9,079 nt of DNA, taken from an uncultured Chloroflexota bacterium (GTDB lineage: Bacteria; Chloroflexota; Dehalococcoidia; Lucifugimonadales; CAJWER01). Below the pieces are notes generated by a model. That model saw nothing but the letters and a program-made list of their open reading frames with translations. It searched no databases and was not told the DNA's origin. Location: positions 1-9,079 of the forward strand of contig CAJWER010000111.1 in assembly GCA_913030785.1 (NCBI GenBank), written 5' to 3'. Both the position numbers and the translations under genes were made by a program. Below are positions 4,909-9,079 of the stretch, piece by piece (the first letter of the stretch is position 1; each line of letters starts with the position of its first letter).

Positions 4909-6504
4909 TTGGCATTCGACATACTGATCAAGGACGGGATGGTGATCGACGGTACGGGAGCGCTGCGCCGCGAGGCCGACGTCGGCATCAATGGAGACCG
5001 CATAACGGCTCTAGGGAATCTCTCGGACGCCGAATCTGGTCGTGTCATTGACGCGAAGGGCCTCATCGTTGCTCCAGGGTTTATAGACATGCACTCGCAC
5101 TCGGACCGCTCGCTGCTCGACGATCCGGGCGGCGAGAGCAAGGTGCACCAGGGCGTGACGACGGAGGTGGTGGGCAACTGCGGCTTCTCTCCGTTCCCTG
5201 TCGGGCCTGCCGGTCCTGAGCCCCTGAAGCGTACAGATGCCTCCAATGTGGAGTGGACCTGGACCGATTTGGACGGCTGGGCGACGACCCTGGAGGCGAG
5301 AGGGGTCAGCATCAACGTCGCTCCCCAAGTCGGCCACTCAGCACTTCGCGAGGCGGCTTTGCTATCGGAAGACCGCCAGGCCACACCTGACGAGTTGGCC
5401 ATCATGCGACGGCTCGCAGCCGAGTCCGTCGAGCAGGGCGCTTTCAGCTTTTCGACAGGCCTGACGGTGGCGCCGTCGATGTACGGCGACACCGACGAGG
5501 TTGCTGCTATCGCCGAGGCGATATCGCCATACGAGGGCGCCTTCTACGTCACCCATGCGAGGCTATGGGCCGGCAAGCACATGACAGCTATTGAAGAGGC
5601 GATGGAGATTGGACGCAGGGCGGGTGTTCCCGTGCAGTACTCGCACATGGCCATCATCGACTCCAGGGCCTACGGCGAAGGCGAGCAGATGGTCGGCATC
5701 ATCGAGGAGGCCAGGGCGCAAGGACTGGACACGACCTACGACGTCTACCCCTACACTGCCGCTGGGAGCCACCTAGCCCAGCTCGTGCCATGGTGGCTAC
5801 AGGACGGAGGCGTCCCGGCGATGCTGAAGCGGCTCCGTGATCCGGTCCAGCGTGATAGGGCGAAGACGGATATGCGGGAAAACGGCCATTTCAAGGGGCT
5901 CTTGTGGGAGTTCGACACGATTGTGATCAGTGAGGTCAAGACCGAGAAGAACGAGCAATTCGTCGGCAAGAACATACAGGAGATCGCCGATGCCCGGGGC
6001 GAAGACCCCATCGAGACATATCTGGCGCTCATTGACGAGGAGGATAGCAAGGTCGGTGCAGTCTTCCACAATCGGGTCGAGAGCGACATTCGGTACTTCC
6101 TGTCGCACCCTCTAGCCATGATAGGGTCGGACGGCAACGCCATCTCCCCTACAGGAATATTTGGAAAGGACCAGCCTCACCCGAGATTCTACGGTACCTA
6201 CCCACGAATTCTAGGGCGATACGTTCGCGAGCAATCACTAATGTCACTTGAAACGGCAATCCAAAAGATGACGCAGGCCCCAGCGGAAAGGCTCCGCCTG
6301 TCCGACCGAGGCCGCATTTCAGAGGGCCTTGTAGCAGACATGGCCATCTTCGACCCGGCTACGGTCATAGACCGGGCAACGTTCGAGAATCCTCACCAGC
6401 TCGCCGCCGGGATACCCCACGTGCTGGTCAGCGGTGAGCCGGTCGTGCTGGACGGGGTGCACACCCAGGTCCGACCAGGAAGGGTGCTCCGCCGTGGCTC
6501 CTAA
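4909..6504 (+). CDS. N-acyl-D-amino-acid deacylase (D-aminoacylase family amidohydrolase)
   Basis: A 531-aa amidohydrolase that would hydrolyse N-acyl-D-amino acids to a D-amino acid and a fatty or acetic acid, in the cytoplasm since no signal peptide is visible. The expected zinc-site residues of D-aminoacylases are present: HSH in GFIDMHSHSD (H62, H64), the bridging Cys of VVGNCGFSPFP (C91), YVTHAR (H216), QYSHM (H246) and the catalytic Asp of MIGSDGNA (D408). Residues 1-55 and 465-531 form the beta-sandwich typical of the superfamily (FDILIKDGMVIDGTG; GRISEGLVADMAIFDP). The length is slightly above the 480-500 aa of characterised enzymes but usual for many family members. The start is TTG at 4909 with GGAGG at 4899-4903, five bases upstream. 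Its end overlaps the methyltransferase start, suggesting co-translation. Related dihydropyrimidinase-like or dipeptidase activities cannot be excluded, but the NCGFSP motif favours this call. Confidence 0.92.
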   Translation: MAFDILIKDGMVIDGTGALRREADVGINGDRITALGNLSDAESGRVIDAKGLIVAPGFIDMHSHSDRSLLDDPGGESKVHQGVTTEVVGNCGFSPFPVGPAGPEPLKRTDASNVEWTWTDLDGWATTLEARGVSINVAPQVGHSALREAALLSEDRQATPDELAIMRRLAAESVEQGAFSFSTGLTVAPSMYGDTDEVAAIAEAISPYEGAFYVTHARLWAGKHMTAIEEAMEIGRRAGVPVQYSHMAIIDSRAYGEGEQMVGIIEEARAQGLDTTYDVYPYTAAGSHLAQLVPWWLQDGGVPAMLKRLRDPVQRDRAKTDMRENGHFKGLLWEFDTIVISEVKTEKNEQFVGKNIQEIADARGEDPIETYLALIDEEDSKVGAVFHNRVESDIRYFLSHPLAMIGSDGNAISPTGIFGKDQPHPRFYGTYPRILGRYVREQSLMSLETAIQKMTQAPAERLRLSDRGRISEGLVADMAIFDPATVIDRATFENPHQLAAGIPHVLVSGEPVVLDGVHTQVRPGRVLRRGS

Positions 6505-7546
6505 CAGACGACGAGCTCCGAGCCCGCCCCCGGGTCCTGGCGTGAATGGGCCGCTGGTGCTAACGACCCAGCCCGGCTGGGCATTCGCCACGCTGGCCGA
6601 ATTGCGGTCCCGAGGCGTATCGGAGATAGTGCCGTTTTCGCACCGTGACTCGACAATCGTATTGACGGACCATGACAGTATCGGGCCGTGGAAGTTGACG
6701 ACCGTGGCTGAGGCGTTCGGCGGGGTAGCGCTCTCGGAGCCGTTCGCCGAAGAAGACGCGACCGCGACTCTTGTGAAGCAGCTCTCGTCGGAGAATTTCA
6801 AGACTGCAATCATGTCCTGGTTGCCTCAGACCACCAGCGGGCGACTAAGGCGTTACTCCGTGTCCGTGGAGAGCTACGGGCGGGCTGAGTACACGCGAAT
6901 GCATCTGGACGATGTGGTCGAGGCCGCTATCCATGAGGTATTCCCCAGGTGGCACCGGGGCGGAGCCGGCTCGCTTCGATTTTTTTGCAAGACCGACCCG
7001 GCAATGTCCTTCGTGGGTGTCCAGATATACGCTGGTGTTGGCGGCGATAACGACCGCATGCCTGGCTCGCTCAGGTCCCATCTTGCGGCTGGTCTCCTGA
7101 GCCTGGCCGACATCCGACCCAGCGACACCGTGCTCGACCCGTTCATGGGGTCAGGTACGATACTGCATATCGCCTCCTCGACCTTCGAGGCAAACCAAAC
7201 TATCGGCGTGGAGATCGACTCGGAGGCGTTCGGCATAGCGAAAAATCGCCTGGCTGACCACAATGCGTCTCTGACTCTGGGCAGATTCGAAGACATAGAC
7301 CTGGCCAAGCTCCCCAAGGGGACCAAGCTGGTCAGCAACGTGCCGTTCGGCGATAAATTCCCCAGCGTGAGGACGGACAACCTGGTGGAGCTTGTAGGGC
7401 GCGTAACTCGCGAACGAATTCCTTTCGCGATCCTTTTGGACCGGGGCCAGGCCCAGTATCTAGCCAACAGGGTGAGGTGCCGGGTCAAGAACGTCCTGGT
7501 GCTCGGAAGGCCTGCAGCCATCGCATACATTACGCCATGGGTGTAG
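6494..7546 (+). CDS. THUMP/UPF0020-type RNA guanosine methyltransferase (Trm11/TrmN/RlmL-like)
   Basis: A 350-aa SAM-dependent methyltransferase probably modifying guanosine N2 in tRNA or rRNA. After a Pro/Arg-rich start, residues 20-180 resemble a THUMP-containing RNA-binding half (LVLTTQPGWAFATLAELRSR). The catalytic half follows: PGSLRSHLAAGLLSL (190-204), motif I VLDPFMGSGT (213-222), the acidic GVEID (238-242) that would bind the SAM ribose, and SNVPFG (281-286), the variant of the NPPY catalytic motif seen in this family. I chose GTG at 6494, with AGGAAGGG at 6477-6484 nine bases upstream; it overlaps the deacylase end by 11 bases. The longer frame from GTG 6434 would overlap by 71 bases and adds an unconvincing Cys-rich stretch, while GTG 6542 lacks a ribosome binding site. 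The overlap points to translational coupling although the functions look unrelated. Target RNA and position are not determinable. Confidence 0.85.
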   Translation: MAPNRRRAPSPPPGPGVNGPLVLTTQPGWAFATLAELRSRGVSEIVPFSHRDSTIVLTDHDSIGPWKLTTVAEAFGGVALSEPFAEEDATATLVKQLSSENFKTAIMSWLPQTTSGRLRRYSVSVESYGRAEYTRMHLDDVVEAAIHEVFPRWHRGGAGSLRFFCKTDPAMSFVGVQIYAGVGGDNDRMPGSLRSHLAAGLLSLADIRPSDTVLDPFMGSGTILHIASSTFEANQTIGVEIDSEAFGIAKNRLADHNASLTLGRFEDIDLAKLPKGTKLVSNVPFGDKFPSVRTDNLVELVGRVTRERIPFAILLDRGQAQYLANRVRCRVKNVLVLGRPAAIAYITPWV

Positions 7547-7581
7547 TGGATTCCGTCGTGCTGACGAGTCCTCGATAAAGC

Positions 7582-7639
7582 GTCTGGGGTGGGGTCGCGC
7601 ACGTCCTTGGCTGTGGAAGACGACCCCACCTCCCCAGAC
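7582..7639. terminator. Large imperfect inverted repeat between convergent genes, possible bidirectional terminator
   Basis: The left arm (7582-7597, GTCTGGGG then TGGGGTCG) pairs with the right arm (7621-7639, CGACCCCA then CCTCCCCAGAC) through 16 base pairs, interrupted by one three-base bulge, around a 23-base loop. It lies between the stop codons of the methyltransferase (7546) and homoserine dehydrogenase (7684), where both transcripts would end. No U-run follows on the plus strand; on the minus strand it is followed by CTTTAT. It is therefore a strong RNA structure in both directions but not a canonical intrinsic terminator. A small repeat element is the alternative. Confidence 0.6.
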
Positions 7640-7683
7640 ACTTCGCGTTCGGTCAGGGTGACATTTGATAGGTACGTTGCGCC

Positions 7684-9048
7684 TCAGTCCTCCACACGTA
7701 TTGCCGAGCAGACTTCTCGGACGCCGTCCAGCAAACGCAGGCCCAAAATGGCGCGCTGAAATACCGTCTCCTCGACGCTGCCTGTCAGAATCACCAGCTC
7801 GTTCTTGGCAACGTCCAGCGTGGCATGATCCGCGATAACGCCCTCGCCTCGTAGGACCTGAACGACGTCGCTTTGAATCCGGTCTCCGCCGCTCACCGAA
7901 AGCCTCAGAAGGTGCCTGGTCTTGAGCCCGACCATCGATTGGATGGTCACTTCCCGATCCAGGTTGACCGGGTTTATTCGACCGAGGCCTACCACGATCC
8001 CTCGCGACACCTCGACAATGTCTGCTATCAGGGCACTGGCCGTGGAGGCCGGGCCTGCTCCCGCCCCCCGCAATAGAACCGGTCCCGTCAGGTCGCCATC
8101 TATCTCCAGCGCGTTCAGGACACCGTCGACGGATGCCATAGCCGTGCCCTTTCGAACCAGCGCCGGGTGGACCCTGAGACGGATTGCGCCGCGATCCTCG
8201 CTCGCGATTGCCAGCAGCTTGATGGTGTAGCCCAGCTGCGCCGCGCATTCGAAGTCCCTCGTCTCCAACCGGGTGATGCCTTCGCAGTACACGTCGGTAT
8301 CCCGGACTCGGGTACCCCACGCCAGTGAAGATAGTATGGCCAGTTTTCGTGCGGCGTCCGACCCCGCAACGTCGCTCGTCGGATCCGCCTCGGCGTACCC
8401 AAGTCGTTGGGCATCCACGAGGGCCTGTTCAAGGCTCGCGCCTTCAAACTCCATTTTCGTGAGGATGTAGTTGGTCGTACCGTTGAGAATACCGCGCAGT
8501 GCGGCGATGCGGTTTGCCACCAGGCTTCGGGTCAGCGGGGCTACGATCGGCGTGCCCGCACCCACGCTTGCCTCGAACAGAACGCTCACACCAGCCTCGT
8601 GGGCCAAATCAAGTATCTCGGGGCCGTGTCGGGCCATGAGGTCCTTGTTCGCAGTCACAACGTGCTTGCCACTGCGGATAGCCCTGAGGACATAATCCAG
8701 CGCCTGTTCCACGCCTCCTATGACCTCCACGACGATGTCCACATCGGGGTTGTCCAGAACTGCATCTGCATCTGCATCTGCCGTGACCAAGTGTAGCGGG
8801 AGATCGTCGTCGCGGCGTTTGTCCGAGTCCTGTACCACGATCGCCTCTATGGACAGTGGTGTGCCAACGGTAATGGCCAGATCCGCCGCCCTGTCTCGAA
8901 GGACCCTTGCCAGACCCGCGCCCACCACGCCCATGCCCAGCATGCCGATACCGACTGCTCGCCGGGGTGTAGCCTCGGCATCGAGCGTCGGCGCGGTGGT
9001 GGTACTGAATGCGGGTCGTATCGCTGGCTGTTCGGCTTCCTGTATCAC
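7684..9048 (-). CDS. hom: Homoserine dehydrogenase with C-terminal ACT domain
   Basis: A 454-aa enzyme reducing L-aspartate-4-semialdehyde to L-homoserine with NAD(P)H, the branch point to threonine and methionine. In order: a non-conserved Ala/Thr-rich N-terminal extension (1-31); the Rossmann motif GMLGMGVVGAG (35-45); VVEVIGG (106-112); TANKDLMARHG (132-142); FEASVGAGTPI (158-168); GILNGTTNYIL (186-196); GYAEADPTSDVAGSDAARKLAIL (217-239), with catalytic Lys235; GAGAGPASTASAL (328-340); and a regulatory ACT domain at about 377-452 (HLLRLSVSG ... ELVILTGSVEE), usually the site of threonine feedback. The family is usually 420-440 aa, so only the N-terminal extension is unusual. The start is GTG at 9048 with GAGGTGG at 9061-9055, six bases upstream. 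The upstream promoter and any upstream gene are outside the window. Confidence 0.96.
   Translation of the reverse strand: MIQEAEQPAIRPAFSTTTAPTLDAEATPRRAVGIGMLGMGVVGAGLARVLRDRAADLAITVGTPLSIEAIVVQDSDKRRDDDLPLHLVTADADADAVLDNPDVDIVVEVIGGVEQALDYVLRAIRSGKHVVTANKDLMARHGPEILDLAHEAGVSVLFEASVGAGTPIVAPLTRSLVANRIAALRGILNGTTNYILTKMEFEGASLEQALVDAQRLGYAEADPTSDVAGSDAARKLAILSSLAWGTRVRDTDVYCEGITRLETRDFECAAQLGYTIKLLAIASEDRGAIRLRVHPALVRKGTAMASVDGVLNALEIDGDLTGPVLLRGAGAGPASTASALIADIVEVSRGIVVGLGRINPVNLDREVTIQSMVGLKTRHLLRLSVSGGDRIQSDVVQVLRGEGVIADHATLDVAKNELVILTGSVEETVFQRAILGLRLLDGVREVCSAIRVED
8761..8778. repeat. Short tandem hexamer repeat inside hom
   Basis: TGCATC occurs three times in tandem (8761-8778), followed by a partial fourth copy, TGCC. 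On the minus strand it encodes the Ala-Asp run in LVTADADADAVLDN (residues 88-100). A change in copy number would keep the frame, adding or removing an Ala-Asp pair in a surface loop of the nucleotide-binding domain. Confidence 0.6.
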
Positions 9049-9079
9049 GGTCTTCCACCTCTAGAGATCAAGAATTTCA

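Noticed and set aside
4662..5492. Long minus-strand open frame (276 codons) antisense to the deacylase gene
   Set aside because: Its translation is Ser/Arg/Pro-rich without motifs, while the plus strand encodes a complete deacylase with all metal ligands; it is a GC-rich shadow frame.
6434..6493. Upstream GTG start for the methyltransferase
   Set aside because: It would overlap the deacylase by 71 bases and add a Cys-rich, non-conserved-looking stretch; GTG 6494 has a proper ribosome binding site.

Overview
The window is a GC-rich, gene-dense bacterial chromosome segment carrying mostly catabolic and housekeeping enzymes. No phage, transposon, CRISPR array, rRNA or tRNA was seen. The mix of gene families (a divergent HpcH/HpaI-type protein, a SelA-like PLP enzyme, a DapA-like aldolase, an N-acyl-D-amino-acid deacylase, a small nitroreductase and an anchored helical ectodomain protein) resembles uncultured Chloroflexota such as the marine SAR202 group. 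That is an impression from protein families, not a measured placement. At least five of the nine main genes use GTG or TTG starts by my reading, mostly with good purine-rich ribosome binding sites.

Layout. Positions 1-1648, minus strand: a SelA-like PLP enzyme (491-1648) followed 79 bp downstream by an HpcH/HpaI-type gene (1-411) that runs off the left edge; they probably form an operon. Positions 1649-2599 are sparse. They hold one weakly supported 80-aa ORF (2011-2253), two small hairpins at its end, an inverted repeat enclosing two direct repeats (2317-2355), and a possible 21-codon leader (2538-2603). Positions 2600-3055 encode a single-pass membrane protein that converges, with a 3-bp gap, on a nitroreductase (3059-3580, minus). 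The nitroreductase and a DapA/NanA-family aldolase (3714-4643, plus) diverge from a 133-bp region with two recognisable back-to-back sigma-70-like promoters. After a 265-bp spacer containing a perfect 8-bp hairpin comes an N-acyl-D-amino-acid deacylase (4909-6504). Its end overlaps the start of an RNA methyltransferase of the THUMP/UPF0020 type (6494-7546). A large imperfect inverted repeat (7582-7639) separates this from a convergent homoserine dehydrogenase (7684-9048, minus).

How the genes may work together. The deacylase would release D-amino acids from N-acyl derivatives. The SelA-like enzyme belongs to a fold that eliminates ammonia from amino acids or amino sugars. The two aldolase-fold proteins could act on 2-oxo-acid products. 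A scavenging theme for D-amino acids or amino sugars is therefore plausible, but the genes lie in several transcription units and no substrate can be read from the sequence. Both aldolase-fold proteins lack residues that define the textbook enzymes, so their usual annotations should be treated as fold-level only. Homoserine dehydrogenase (Thr/Met biosynthesis) and the methyltransferase are housekeeping genes. I found no convincing evidence of a wholly new multi-gene system.
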